Source: Chryseobacterium camelliae (GTDB lineage: Bacteria; Bacteroidota; Bacteroidia; Flavobacteriales; Weeksellaceae). Taken from it: 64,000 nucleotides of DNA. Made by a program: the position numbers and the translations under genes. The notes under the pieces are model-generated. The model had not been told where the DNA came from and ran no database searches. It saw only the letters and a list, made by a program, of their open reading frames with translations. The stretch spans positions 124,001 through 188,000 of the forward strand of contig NZ_CP115859.1 of NCBI RefSeq assembly GCF_027920545.1, read 5' to 3'. Positions 44,001-51,760 of the stretch are shown here, piece after piece. Position 1 is the first letter of the stretch. The number at the start of each line of letters is the position of its first letter.

Positions 44001-44432
44001 TCCCAATTTGTAGGCATGCTTGATCTCGTTAAAGCTGAACTGGAGCAAAAAAACATTCCGTTTGAATATCTGACAGGTCAGACGAAAGACAGAGGAGCTA
44101 AAGTCCAGAACTTCCAGACCAATGATGAGGTTCGGGTGTTTTTAATCAGTTTAAAAGCAGGAGGAGTAGGTTTGAACCTTACCGAAGCAGATTACGTCTA
44201 TCTTATTGATCCATGGTGGAATCCTGCCATCGAAAATCAGGCGATCGACCGAAGCCACAGAATCGGACAGACGAAACATGTAGTGGCGGTTCGACTGATC
44301 TGTACCAATACGGTGGAAGAGAAGATCATGAATATGCAGAAGAAAAAGCATAAGCTTGCTCAGGATTTAATTAAGACAGATGCTTCTTTCTTTACCCATC
44401 TATCCAAAAGTGAGCTATTGGAAATTCTGTAA
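41097..44432 (+). CDS. SWIM-containing SNF2 family DEAD/DEAH-box helicase
   Basis: This 1111-aa protein has a SWIM-type zinc finger near residues 82-98 (SCSCDHNDQKLCEHQ, CxCx7CxH). A long N-terminal region precedes the SNF2 ATPase: DDMGLGKTLQ (Walker A), VVPTSLLFNWQEEIEKF, FLDESQAIKNPNS (DESQ box) and LTGTPVENN. The C-terminal helicase part follows (VFSQFVGMLDL, LISLKAGGVGLNLTEADYV, DRSHRIGQTK). Such enzymes translocate on double-stranded DNA and remodel DNA-protein complexes or take part in repair. It appears monocistronic. The exact cellular role is unknown. Confidence 0.88.
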   Translation: MELSREYTLFNTNISTLSVYELLKHTQNGSFMENRDFQNIHPIALELNVGVFTKKNAAVDFPRVSVSQIGNDIISSCSCDHNDQKLCEHQAEVIHCILEKEDFRMFYDNNLRRKIVVRSAKGYGLENESNLDAYFQLNYVDGKLSIESKMKELLKIDEQVLKKDLIPQQQSLIKKLAAQETDKKQILVIGRHRYYNQLSFLLMKADITQTGKIKNPVSNADPMNLIWKAENPLAIKFYTALVVFQNKYNEDNTDTELDALQQIIKNPLELDTYFHDRDISETMSAKSLIPVDLKMLKAEIQLTVFKKEPFFEITGELVFNDGSLPFKNVVIRNEHFVYHQQTFHYVDHPDMLRVLKFFKANNEIVLIHSSKYEEFVKTVLSPLENLVHINYSYIRKATSVELIEKNFEVERIVYLNQEGNFIAIIPVMKYGEVEVPVYSRKQIFNTDQNGNEFKIERDYNAEIALTSVIMNQHPDFREQLEGHEYFYLHKDKFLDENWFLNAFEIWRNEGITILGFNEIKNNKLNPHKAKITIEVNSGIDWFNAKLKVHFGKKKATLKQVHRALRNKSKFVQLDDGSHGILPDEWIEKINRYFQAGDIDEDLLKIPKVNFTEISDLFEKEVLSEEVQNEITAYHEQFSMINRSEVSVPAELNAELRDYQREGLNWLNFLDNFNFGGCLADDMGLGKTLQIIAFILSQREKYGHTTNLVVVPTSLLFNWQEEIEKFAPSLKIFTHYGAEREKSIIKMHEYEIVLTTYGMVLSDIRFLKNFRFNYIFLDESQAIKNPNSERYKAARLLQSRNRIVLTGTPVENNTFDLYGQLSFACPGLLGSKQYFKDIYAIPIDKFEYSKRALELQQKIKPFILRRTKKQVASELPEKTEMVIYCEMNAEQRKIYDNYEQELREFISATNDDEITKNSMHVLTGLTKLRQICNSPVLLKEGHSGSNAVKIEILTEQIENKSREHKILVFSQFVGMLDLVKAELEQKNIPFEYLTGQTKDRGAKVQNFQTNDEVRVFLISLKAGGVGLNLTEADYVYLIDPWWNPAIENQAIDRSHRIGQTKHVVAVRLICTNTVEEKIMNMQKKKHKLAQDLIKTDASFFTHLSKSELLEIL

Positions 44433-44478
44433 TATTCAGTTTCGATTAAAAATATAATTTTTCTGCCTGTATAATTTT

Positions 44479-44486
44479 TACCTTTG
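44479..44486 (+). promoter_or_regulatory. Promoter -7 box that decides the regulator start
   Basis: TACCTTTG is an exact TAnnTTTG match. It overlaps a possible TTG start at 44,484, so translation must begin at the next in-frame TTG (44,505), leaving a leader of roughly 14 bases. Confidence 0.5.
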
Positions 44487-44504
44487 TCTCTTAATTTTAT
44501 TGTT

Positions 44505-45854
44505 TTGAGCAAGATATTAATCATCGATGATGAAGAAAAAATCAGAACGCTTCTTTCAAGAATTATTGAACTGGAAGGTTTTGAAATATTTCAGGCTTCT
44601 GATCTGAAGAACGGCAAAAAAAGACTGGAAAACTCAGATATTGATGTAGTCATCAGTGATGTGAAACTTCCGGACGGAAGCGGAGTCGATTTTTCCAAAA
44701 ATATCAAAGAAAACTATCCCTGGATTGAAGTCATTCTTCTTACCGCATTCGGAAATATTCCTGATGGAGTTCAGTCCATAAAAAACGGGGCATTCGATTA
44801 TATTACCAAAGGTGACGATAATAATAAGATCATTCCGCTTGTTTACAAAGCAATGGATAAAGTGGGGTTAAACAGAAGGCTCCTACAGCTGGAAAAACAA
44901 TTGGGAGACAAACAGTCTTTTGATAACATCATAGGAAAATCAAAAACTATAGAATCGGCAATTCATTCGGCGAAAAAAGTTGCCGTAACGGATGCCACAG
45001 TTCTTTTAACGGGAGAGACAGGAACCGGAAAAGAAGTTTTTGCACAGGCAATTCATACTACAAGTCCCAGAAATAAACATAATTTTATAGCGGTCAACTG
45101 TTCTGCTTTTAGTAAAGAATTACTGGAAAATGAATTGTTCGGACACAAATCCGGTGCTTTTACAGGTGCGATGAAAGATGCTAAAGGAATTTTTGAAGAA
45201 GCCAATAACGGAACGGTTTTCCTTGATGAAATAGGAGAGATGCCTTTGGATTTGCAGGCCAAATTACTTCGTGTGTTAGAATCCGGAGAATTTTTGAAAG
45301 TGGGTGAAAGTAAGCCTACCAAAGTGAATGTAAGGATTATCGCTGCTACCAATAGAGATTTGCAGAAAGAAATCGACAACGGGAACTTTAGGGAAGATTT
45401 GTATTATCGAATTAATATTTTTAATATCATGCTTCCTTCGCTAAGAGAAAGAATTTCTGATATTGAAGACTTAGCCGGCTTTTTCTTAAAAAAGTATACG
45501 CAGAAAGTTGGGAAAAAGATAACCTCTATTTCTAATGATTATCTGAATGTACTGAAAAAACATTTTTGGAAAGGAAACATTCGTGAGCTTCGTAATATTA
45601 TCGAAAGAAGTGTTATTTTAGAAGATACTGAGGAACTATCAGTGGGCAGTCTGCCTTTCGATATGCAGCAGATTTCAACTGCTCAGTCTACCACAGATAA
45701 AACACTGTCTGCGTTTTCTATGGCAAGCGCAGAGAAGCTTCATATTCAGAAAATCCTGAATTATACACAGGGAAACAAAGCCGAAGCAGCCCGTTTGCTC
45801 GAAATCGGGATTGCCACTCTTTATCGCAAAATCGAAGAATACAAAATATCGTAA
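44505..45854 (+). CDS. Sigma-54-dependent response regulator (NtrC type), likely Kdp regulator
   Basis: This 449-aa protein uses a TTG start (SKILIIDDEEKIRTLLSRII). The receiver domain (1-120) has phospho-acceptor VVISDVKLPD near residue 52. The AAA+ domain shows GETGTGKE, the sigma-54 contact loop GAFTGA and FLDEIGEMP. The C-terminal Fis-type helix-turn-helix is KAEAARLLEIGIATLYRKIE. It activates sigma-54 promoters when phosphorylated. It lies directly before the Kdp genes, and a histidine kinase lies at their end, so it probably replaces the OmpR-type KdpE found in other bacteria. Family assignment is firm; the regulon is inferred. Confidence 0.85.
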   Translation: MSKILIIDDEEKIRTLLSRIIELEGFEIFQASDLKNGKKRLENSDIDVVISDVKLPDGSGVDFSKNIKENYPWIEVILLTAFGNIPDGVQSIKNGAFDYITKGDDNNKIIPLVYKAMDKVGLNRRLLQLEKQLGDKQSFDNIIGKSKTIESAIHSAKKVAVTDATVLLTGETGTGKEVFAQAIHTTSPRNKHNFIAVNCSAFSKELLENELFGHKSGAFTGAMKDAKGIFEEANNGTVFLDEIGEMPLDLQAKLLRVLESGEFLKVGESKPTKVNVRIIAATNRDLQKEIDNGNFREDLYYRINIFNIMLPSLRERISDIEDLAGFFLKKYTQKVGKKITSISNDYLNVLKKHFWKGNIRELRNIIERSVILEDTEELSVGSLPFDMQQISTAQSTTDKTLSAFSMASAEKLHIQKILNYTQGNKAEAARLLEIGIATLYRKIEEYKIS

Positions 45855-45875
45855 ACAATTATCATATTGATAATG

Positions 45876-45902
45876 AGCCTATCATTTTGATAGGCTTTTT
45901 TA
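45876..45902 (+). terminator. Intrinsic terminator after the regulator
   Basis: AGCCTATCA pairs with TGATAGGCT around a TTT loop, followed by a T-run. It separates the regulator transcript from the Kdp genes. Confidence 0.75.
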
Positions 45903-45981
45903 TTGCTGTAAACCATGGATTGAAATGTAACTGATTGTTTATTAGTTTTTTAATTGATTTTATTTTAAAAAGGAATATAAA

Positions 45982-45998
45982 TTGGCATCTATGATTCA
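45982..45998 (+). promoter_or_regulatory. Possible sigma-54 (-24/-12) promoter of the Kdp operon
   Basis: TTGGCATCTATGATTCA keeps the -24 TTGGCA and the -12 C but has TC instead of GC at -12. Spacing is right (GG-N10). It would start transcription about 12 bases later, right at the ATG at 46,011, so the match is suggestive only. Confidence 0.3.
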
Positions 45999-46010
45999 AA
46001 TAATTCTAAA

Positions 46011-46370
46011 ATGAATCATACAGAAGCAATGCAGGAAATCGTAAAAGTAATTCCTGAATCCGAAGAAGAATTCAAAGAAACATTCAGAACCAGAAACTCA
46101 TTTATGGTCATTAATGTTTTCACAAAACAAATCCGTGAGCTGATCCGGAAAAAAGATCAAAACGTTTTGGTGACCTGTCTGAATAAGATGGACGAAATGT
46201 ATAAAAAAGGGGATCAGGCTCTGAAAAATGCGATAGAATCGGTTTTTATCTACTCTTTAGACAGTCTTACGTTTACCTGTGATAAGGCCTATAAAAACCT
46301 GATTTTTGAAAAAATCCCTTTGCCTCTGAAAAACGCATATCTGCATCAGGTGTATGCATCAGGAATTTAA
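46011..46370 (+). CDS. Small conserved Kdp-operon protein (DUF7674-like)
   Basis: This 119-aa soluble helical protein has no signal peptide. Recognisable stretches are MVINVFTKQIRELIRKKD and CLNKMDEMYKKGDQALKNAIE, then VFIYSLDSLTF. I associate it with the DUF7674 family, loosely. It is the first gene between the sigma-54 regulator and the Kdp pump genes and is probably co-transcribed with them. The function is unknown. Confidence 0.6.
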   Translation: MNHTEAMQEIVKVIPESEEEFKETFRTRNSFMVINVFTKQIRELIRKKDQNVLVTCLNKMDEMYKKGDQALKNAIESVFIYSLDSLTFTCDKAYKNLIFEKIPLPLKNAYLHQVYASGI

Positions 46371-46381
46371 ATACAACAATT

Positions 46382-46510
46382 ATGAAAGTAAGAAAACAAG
46401 GAAGCTGGAAAGAATGGAAATCTTCCAACAACAGACACAATCTTGAAATATTAGTCATCAATGTAGCGGTTATTCTCGGAGTATTTGTAGCAGCCGCTAT
46501 CATTCAGTAA
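46382..46510 (+). CDS. 42-aa single-span membrane microprotein
   Basis: The ATG is at 46,382. The N-terminal half is basic (MKVRKQGSWKEWKSSNNRHN), and the C-terminal half is a clean transmembrane helix (ILVINVAVILGVFVAAAIIQ) ending in a TAA. It lies 11 bases after the preceding gene and is followed by two more microprotein frames. By position and shape it may be an accessory subunit of the Kdp pump, but I know no family for it. Confidence 0.5.
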   Translation: MKVRKQGSWKEWKSSNNRHNLEILVINVAVILGVFVAAAIIQ

Positions 46511-46527
46511 GCATAAAAATTATAAAA

Positions 46528-46608
46528 ATGAGCATCATTTTAATCATAACAGGAACAGCGCTTTTCGCTTTGTTTTTTCTAACCGTAAAATACTTTGAAA
46601 AAATATGA
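46528..46608 (+). CDS. 26-aa hydrophobic microprotein upstream of kdpF
   Basis: The frame starts ATG at 46,528 and encodes a single hydrophobic helix (SIILIITGTALFALFFLTV) followed by KYFEKI. Its stop overlaps the next start as ATGA at 46,605-46,608, a translational-coupling arrangement that supports real expression. The function is unknown. Confidence 0.5.
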   Translation: MSIILIITGTALFALFFLTVKYFEKI

Positions 46609-46682
46609 CCGCATTATTCATGATAGCCATTAGCGTGTTCGGATATATGTGCTATGTGCTGGTAAAACCGGAAAAATTTTAA
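46605..46682 (+). CDS. kdpF: KdpF-like potassium pump subunit
   Basis: This 25-aa protein has one transmembrane helix and ends CYVLVKPEKF, close to the conserved KdpF ending. KdpF stabilises the KdpFABC complex. The start overlaps the previous microprotein stop (ATGA). kdpA begins 57 bases downstream. Size, position and C-terminal motif make this assignment good despite the short length. Confidence 0.75.
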   Translation: MTALFMIAISVFGYMCYVLVKPEKF

Positions 46683-46739
46683 CTAAAATGAGAATTGAAA
46701 GATAATTCATGATCAGTTTTCAAATTTTAATTAAAAACA

Positions 46740-48437
46740 ATGAACTCAGAAATTTTAGGAATACTATTGATGTTCTTTTTAGCAGTAGGTCTTGCAATAC
46801 CTTTGGGAAGATACATCGGGAAAATATACAGTAATGAAAAAAACTGGCTGGATAAGATTTTTAATCCGGTAGATAAAATTTTCTACAAAGCTTCCGGTGT
46901 TAATCCTGACACGGAAATGACCTGGAAACAACATCTGCTTGCTTTATTAATGATCAATCTGGTCTGGTTTTTAATCGCCATGTTTGTACTGACCAATATG
47001 GGATGGCTTCCGTTGAATCCGGATCATAATCCGTCCATGAGCGGAGACTTGGCATTCAATACGGCGGTAAGTTTTGTGACGAATACGAATCTTCAGCATT
47101 ATTCAGGGGAAACGGGAATGTCTTATTTGGGACAGCTTATTCTCATGCTATGGCAGTTTATCAGTGCAGGTTGCGGAATGGCAGTTGCAGCAGTTGTTTT
47201 CGTCGCCATGAGAGAAAGAACCACAGAGAAATTAGGAAACTTTTACTTCTTTTTTGTAAGAAGCTGTACCCGAATTTTATTACCGATTGCAATCGTGGTT
47301 GCGACATTATTAGTGTTTAACGGAACACCGATGACGTTTGAAGGGAAAGATACGATTACCAATTTACAGGGAGACAAAGTTGAGGTAAGTCGAGGCCCGG
47401 TTGCTGCTTTTACAGCGATCAAGCATCTGGGAACAAATGGAGGTGGATTTTTTGGACCAAACTCGGCGCATCCTTTTGAAAACCCGAACTATTTTACCAA
47501 CATCGTAGAAATGGTCACTCAAATGCTGATTCCTTTGGCAATGGTTTTTGCAATGGGATACGTTGTCAGAAGAAGAAAACTGGCCCGGACAGTCTTTGGA
47601 GTAATGACCGTAGGTTTTTTACTTCTTATGATTCCTACCGTAGCAACTGAAGTTAATGGCAATCCTGCAATCTCTCATATGGGAATTTCTCAGACCATGG
47701 GAAATATGGAAGGAAAAGAAGTGCGTTTTGGATCCGCTGCATCTGCCTATTGGAGTATTGCAACAACGGTAATTTCTACCGGGAGTGTCAATTCTATGCA
47801 TGATAGTTTCATGCCTTTAAGCGAAATGAACCAAATGCTGGGAATGATGGTAAATGCTTTTTACGGTGGCGTCGGAGTAGGATTTCTGAACTTTTATATT
47901 TTCATCATTCTTGCTGTTTTTATAAGTGGATTGATGGTAGGAAGAACACCTGAGTTTTTAGGAAAGAAAATTGAAGCAAGAGAAATGAAAATAGCCATGA
48001 TTATTGCACTGTTGCACCCCCTTTTAATTCTTTCGGGAACAGCCATTGCAAGCTATTTGTATTCTCAGGACCCCGAAACATACGGAGGTTGGCTGAATAA
48101 TCCTGGTTATCACGGTTTCAGTGAAATATTATACGAATTTACCTCATCAAGTGCCAACAACGGAAGTGGTTTTGAAGGATTGGGAGACAACACCCCTTTC
48201 TGGAATATTGCCTGCGGAATTGTCATGTTAATGGCAAGATACTTACCCATTATCGGTCCGGTTGCGATTGCAGGAAGTTTAGCGGCTAAAAGATACATTC
48301 CTGAAAGTGCAGGAACCTTAAAAACAGATACTTCAACATTCGGATTGATGGTATTTGCAGTGATTGCTATTGTAGCGGCATTGTCGTTCTTCCCGGCATT
48401 GGCTTTGGGACCTATCGCGGAGTATTTTAGTATGTAG
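46740..48437 (+). CDS. kdpA: Potassium-transporting ATPase subunit A
   Basis: This 565-aa membrane protein carries KdpA signatures, including four pore-loop-like repeats: FVTNTNLQHYSGETGMSYLG, LGTNGGGFFGPNSAHPFENP, NAFYGGVGVGFLNFYIF and TSSSANNGSGFEGLGDNTPF. These form the potassium selectivity filter. KdpA takes up K+ driven by KdpB ATP hydrolysis at low external potassium. Downstream DNA up to kdpB is unusual: it holds heptad repeats and an opposite-strand gene. Confidence 0.95.
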   Translation: MNSEILGILLMFFLAVGLAIPLGRYIGKIYSNEKNWLDKIFNPVDKIFYKASGVNPDTEMTWKQHLLALLMINLVWFLIAMFVLTNMGWLPLNPDHNPSMSGDLAFNTAVSFVTNTNLQHYSGETGMSYLGQLILMLWQFISAGCGMAVAAVVFVAMRERTTEKLGNFYFFFVRSCTRILLPIAIVVATLLVFNGTPMTFEGKDTITNLQGDKVEVSRGPVAAFTAIKHLGTNGGGFFGPNSAHPFENPNYFTNIVEMVTQMLIPLAMVFAMGYVVRRRKLARTVFGVMTVGFLLLMIPTVATEVNGNPAISHMGISQTMGNMEGKEVRFGSAASAYWSIATTVISTGSVNSMHDSFMPLSEMNQMLGMMVNAFYGGVGVGFLNFYIFIILAVFISGLMVGRTPEFLGKKIEAREMKIAMIIALLHPLLILSGTAIASYLYSQDPETYGGWLNNPGYHGFSEILYEFTSSSANNGSGFEGLGDNTPFWNIACGIVMLMARYLPIIGPVAIAGSLAAKRYIPESAGTLKTDTSTFGLMVFAVIAIVAALSFFPALALGPIAEYFSM

Positions 48438-48469
48438 GAAGTAAGAAGTGAGAAGTAAGAAGTAAGAAG
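48438..48469 (+). repeat. Heptad repeat (GAAGTAA)n directly after kdpA stop
   Basis: Four GAAGTAA-like heptads plus a partial unit begin at the base following the kdpA stop codon. A related heptad array follows the kdpB stop at 51,016. It marks the left edge of extra DNA between kdpA and kdpB. Confidence 0.6.
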
Positions 48470-48505
48470 GGGAACTACCACAGCTCACTTTTTACATAAA
48501 TCTTC

Positions 48506-48865
48506 TTACTCACTAAGCAACTTTCGCTTCAACCCATAAATGAGTTTTCCAATTAAATCAAGTTTATTATTAAGCAAATGGAATTCTTCGTTTGATAAAA
48601 ATTCTAATTCAAATGAAATGATCAATAAAGTATCAAGCTCTGCAATAGACCCAATAGATATATCAAGAAAACGAGCAAATTCTTTTTTACTGGTTCTTGC
48701 AGCTCCTTCCGCAATATTCAATGGAATAGATAATGCGGCTCGCCGCATTTGTGAAGTGGTGCCGAAAAGTTCTTCTTTAGGAAAAGATTTGGTAACAAGA
48801 TATACTTCTTTAATCAAAGAAATACTGTCGCTCCATGCTTTCAAATTTCTATGGGGTTTCATCAA
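48506..48865 (-). CDS. Four-helix-bundle protein (S23/IVP family), antisense inside kdp
   Basis: This 119-aa protein matches the family found in 23S rRNA intervening sequences: AWSDSISLIKEVYLVTKSFP, FGTTSQMRRAALSIPLNIAEGAA, then EFARFLDISIGSIAELDTLL. Proteins of this fold (also Avd-like) bind nucleic acid, but their cellular role is mostly unknown. The gene is oriented against kdpA and kdpB and is bounded by heptad repeats on the left and TTTACTTCTAAC (48,939-48,950) on the right, so it looks inserted. Confidence 0.8.
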   Translation of the reverse strand: MMKPHRNLKAWSDSISLIKEVYLVTKSFPKEELFGTTSQMRRAALSIPLNIAEGAARTSKKEFARFLDISIGSIAELDTLLIISFELEFLSNEEFHLLNNKLDLIGKLIYGLKRKLLSE

Positions 48866-48960
48866 AAATGTGTTAAAAAATAAATATAAGTATAAATACC
48901 TGAATGTGAATGATTCTTATCCTTTTCACATTTTACATTTTACTTCTAACAAATAAAAAA

Positions 48961-51015
48961 ATGAAAGGAAATAATAACAACTTGTTTCAGGCTGAATTAG
49001 TGAATGAAGCATTGAAACAATCATTTATAAAATTGCACCCGGCAAAGATGTTCCGTAATCCGGTCATGTTTATGGTTTATATCGGAACCTTAGTAATGGC
49101 CGGAGTTTGTGTATGGATTGCGACAGGAGAAACTTCTCAGGGCAGTCTTATCTATAATATCATCGTTACAGCAATACTGTTCATCACGCTTCTTTTTGCC
49201 AATTTCGCAGAAGCTATTGCAGAAGCAAGAGGAAAAGCTCAGGCTGATTCCTTAAGAAAAACGAGAGAAGAAACTCCTGCAAAGATGCTTCTGTCAAACG
49301 AAGAAATTACAATAGTTCCTTCCAATCAATTAAGAAAAGGAGATGTATTTGTTTGTGAAACGGGAGATGTCATTCCTTCTGACGGAGAAATTATCGAAGG
49401 ACTGGCTACGATCGATGAAAGCGCCATCACAGGAGAAAGTGCTCCGGTAATTCGTGAAGCAGGAGGCGATAAAAGCAGTGTAACCGGAGGAACGAAAGTA
49501 CTTTCAGACCAAATTAAAGTAAAAGTTACCACAGAGCCTGGAGAAAGCTTCTTAGATAAAATGATTGCCTTAGTTGAAGGGGCATCAAGACAGAAGACCC
49601 CGAATGAAATAGCCCTGACTATCCTGTTGGCCGGATTTACATTGGTTTTTGTAATCGTTACGGTTACTTTAAAACCATTTGGTGATTATGCAAATACACC
49701 GATTACCATTGCCGCATTTATCTCATTATTTGTTTGCTTGATTCCCACTACGATTGGTGGATTATTGTCAGCAATAGGTATTGCGGGAATGGACAGAGCT
49801 TTAAGAGCCAATGTGATTACTAAAAGCGGTAAAGCGGTGGAAACTGCAGGAGATATTGATGTTTTATTATTGGATAAAACCGGAACCATTACCATTGGAA
49901 ACCGAAAAGCGACAAATTTTTATCCTGCTAACGGAATTGAGGAAAAAGCTTTAATAAAAGCAGCGGTTCTAAGTTCTATGGCAGATGAAACTCCGGAAGG
50001 AAAATCTATTGTAGAACTGAGTGAAAAGTTAGATGTGGAAGATATTTTAAAGAAAGAATTGGCACTTCTTACTTCTAACATCTCACCGGAGTACATCAAC
50101 TTTACGGCAGAAACAAGAAGTTCAGGAATCAACTATGAAAACACACGAATCCGAAAAGGGGCAACTGATACTATCAAAAATATGGTTACCAATTCGGGCA
50201 ATCTGTTTCCAACAGAAGTTGAAGAACAAGTCAGAGCTATTTCGCAAAATGGAGGAACTCCACTCGTGGTTTCAGAAAATGAAAAAGCTTTGGGTGTGAT
50301 AGAATTACAGGACATCATTAAACCGGGGATTAAAGAACGTTTTGACCGTCTGAGAAAAATGGGGATCAAAACCGTGATGGTAACCGGAGATAATCCTCTG
50401 ACGGCAAAATTCATTGCCGAAAAAGCGGGGGTAGATGACTTCATCGCTGAAGCGAAACCAGAAGATAAAATGAATTACATCAAAAAAGAGCAGACAGACG
50501 GAAGACTGGTTGCCATGATGGGAGACGGAACCAACGACGCACCTGCTCTTGCACAAGCTGATGTAGGTGTTGCCATGAACAGCGGAACTCAGGCTGCAAA
50601 AGAAGCAGGAAACATGGTGGATTTGGATAATGATCCTACTAAACTGATTGAAGTAGTAGAGATTGGAAAACAATTATTAATGACTCGCGGAACGTTAACA
50701 ACATTCAGTATTGCAAATGACGTGGCAAAATATTTTGCAATTGTTCCTGCGTTATTTATTGCCTCCATTCCGGCATTACAAGGTTTGAATATTATGAATC
50801 TTCATTCTCCGGAATCGGCGATTCTCTCAGCAGTAATTTTTAATGCGATTGTCATCCCGATGTTGATTCCTTTGGCTTTAAAAGGAGTTGCTTATAAACC
50901 GATCGGAGCAAGTGCGCTGTTGAGAAGAAATCTTTTTATATACGGTTTAGGTGGCGTTGTCATTCCATTTATCGGGATTAAGATTATTGATTTATTCGTA
51001 TCGATTTTTATTTAA
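48961..51015 (+). CDS. kdpB: Potassium-transporting ATPase ATP-binding subunit
   Basis: This 684-aa P-type ATPase uses the ATG at 48,961 ([19 protein letters not shown]); an upstream frame start lies in the inserted spacer and is rejected. Key motifs are [14 protein letters not shown], the phosphorylation site [12 protein letters not shown] near residue 307, and [18 protein letters not shown]. It hydrolyses ATP to drive K+ movement through KdpA. Length and motifs are normal for KdpB. Confidence 0.95.
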   Translation: MKGNNNNLFQAELVNEALKQSFIKLHPAKMFRNPVMFMVYIGTLVMAGVCVWIATGETSQGSLIYNIIVTAILFITLLFANFAEAIAEARGKAQADSLRKTREETPAKMLLSNEEITIVPSNQLRKGDVFVCETGDVIPSDGEIIEGLATIDESAITGESAPVIREAGGDKSSVTGGTKVLSDQIKVKVTTEPGESFLDKMIALVEGASRQKTPNEIALTILLAGFTLVFVIVTVTLKPFGDYANTPITIAAFISLFVCLIPTTIGGLLSAIGIAGMDRALRANVITKSGKAVETAGDIDVLLLDKTGTITIGNRKATNFYPANGIEEKALIKAAVLSSMADETPEGKSIVELSEKLDVEDILKKELALLTSNISPEYINFTAETRSSGINYENTRIRKGATDTIKNMVTNSGNLFPTEVEEQVRAISQNGGTPLVVSENEKALGVIELQDIIKPGIKERFDRLRKMGIKTVMVTGDNPLTAKFIAEKAGVDDFIAEAKPEDKMNYIKKEQTDGRLVAMMGDGTNDAPALAQADVGVAMNSGTQAAKEAGNMVDLDNDPTKLIEVVEIGKQLLMTRGTLTTFSIANDVAKYFAIVPALFIASIPALQGLNIMNLHSPESAILSAVIFNAIVIPMLIPLALKGVAYKPIGASALLRRNLFIYGLGGVVIPFIGIKIIDLFVSIFI

Positions 51016-51092
51016 GTAAAAAGTAAAAAGTAAAAAGTAAAAAGTAAAAAGTAAAAAGCAGATTGTTAAACTTCTAGCTTTTTACTTCTAAC
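51016..51092 (+). repeat. Heptad repeat (GTAAAAA)6 with inverted arm between kdpB and kdpC
   Basis: Six exact GTAAAAA units start at the base after the kdpB stop codon. Then GCTTTTTACTTCTAAC (51,077-51,092) lies inverted to the array (GTAAAAAGC), so a hairpin can form. The 12-mer TTTACTTCTAAC is identical to the one in the kdpA-kdpB spacer. No gene is inside. Confidence 0.7.
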
Positions 51093-51109
51093 CTCTAACA
51101 TTCATCATT

Positions 51110-51724
51110 ATGAAACAAAATATATTACCAGCCATCCGATTAACACTTTTATGCGCTGTGTTTTTCTCAGGAATTTATACACTTTTCATCTTCGGAATAG
51201 CTCAGGCGGCACTTAATAACGGAAAAGGAGAAATTATTAAAAGTGAGAAGCTTTTAGTAAAAAGTGAAAAAACTATTGATGCTTCTCACATTTCACCGAA
51301 AACATCTTACTATTACGCCAATATAGGGCAGAAATTCGATAAAGATGAATATTTCTGGTCACGTCCATCGGCTGTTGATTATAATGCAGCCGGAGCAGGA
51401 GGAAGCAATAAAGGACCTTCTAATCCTGATTACCTGAAAACGGTTCAGGAAAGAATAAATCATTTTATGAAGCACAATCCTGGAATTCAGAAATCAGAAA
51501 TTCCATCAGATATGGTAACAGCGAGTGGAGGAGGATTAGATCCCAATATCTCTGTACAGGCGGCAAAAATTCAGATAAAAAGAATTGCTAAAATCAGGCA
51601 GATCGATGAAAACAAAATCCGGGAACTCATAACATCCAACACGGAAAAACCACTTCTCGGGTTATTCGGAACAGAAAAAATCAATGTTTTAAAACTCAAT
51701 ATCGCATTAGACGGTTTGAAGTAA
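51110..51724 (+). CDS. kdpC: Potassium-transporting ATPase subunit C
   Basis: This 204-aa protein has one N-terminal transmembrane helix (ILPAIRLTLLCAVFFSGIYT). The KdpC periplasmic domain follows: FDKDEYFWSRPSAVDYNAAG, SNKGPSNPDYLKTV, then SGGGLDPNISVQAAKIQIKR. It is an essential part of KdpFABC and supports assembly and high-affinity K+ uptake. The region near residues 45-62 shows an inserted short repeat (KSEKLLVKSEKT) compared with typical KdpC. Confidence 0.93.
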   Translation: MKQNILPAIRLTLLCAVFFSGIYTLFIFGIAQAALNNGKGEIIKSEKLLVKSEKTIDASHISPKTSYYYANIGQKFDKDEYFWSRPSAVDYNAAGAGGSNKGPSNPDYLKTVQERINHFMKHNPGIQKSEIPSDMVTASGGGLDPNISVQAAKIQIKRIAKIRQIDENKIRELITSNTEKPLLGLFGTEKINVLKLNIALDGLK

Positions 51725-51760
51725 ACTATAATTAAGCGATATTTATCAATAGAAAAAATT

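Noticed and set aside
48910..48960. Upstream extension of kdpB
   Set aside because: The added residues are hydrophobic read-through of the inserted spacer; KdpB similarity starts at 48,961.
51016..51057. CRISPR-like short repeats
   Set aside because: The units are contiguous heptads without spacers, so this is a simple tandem array, not a CRISPR array.
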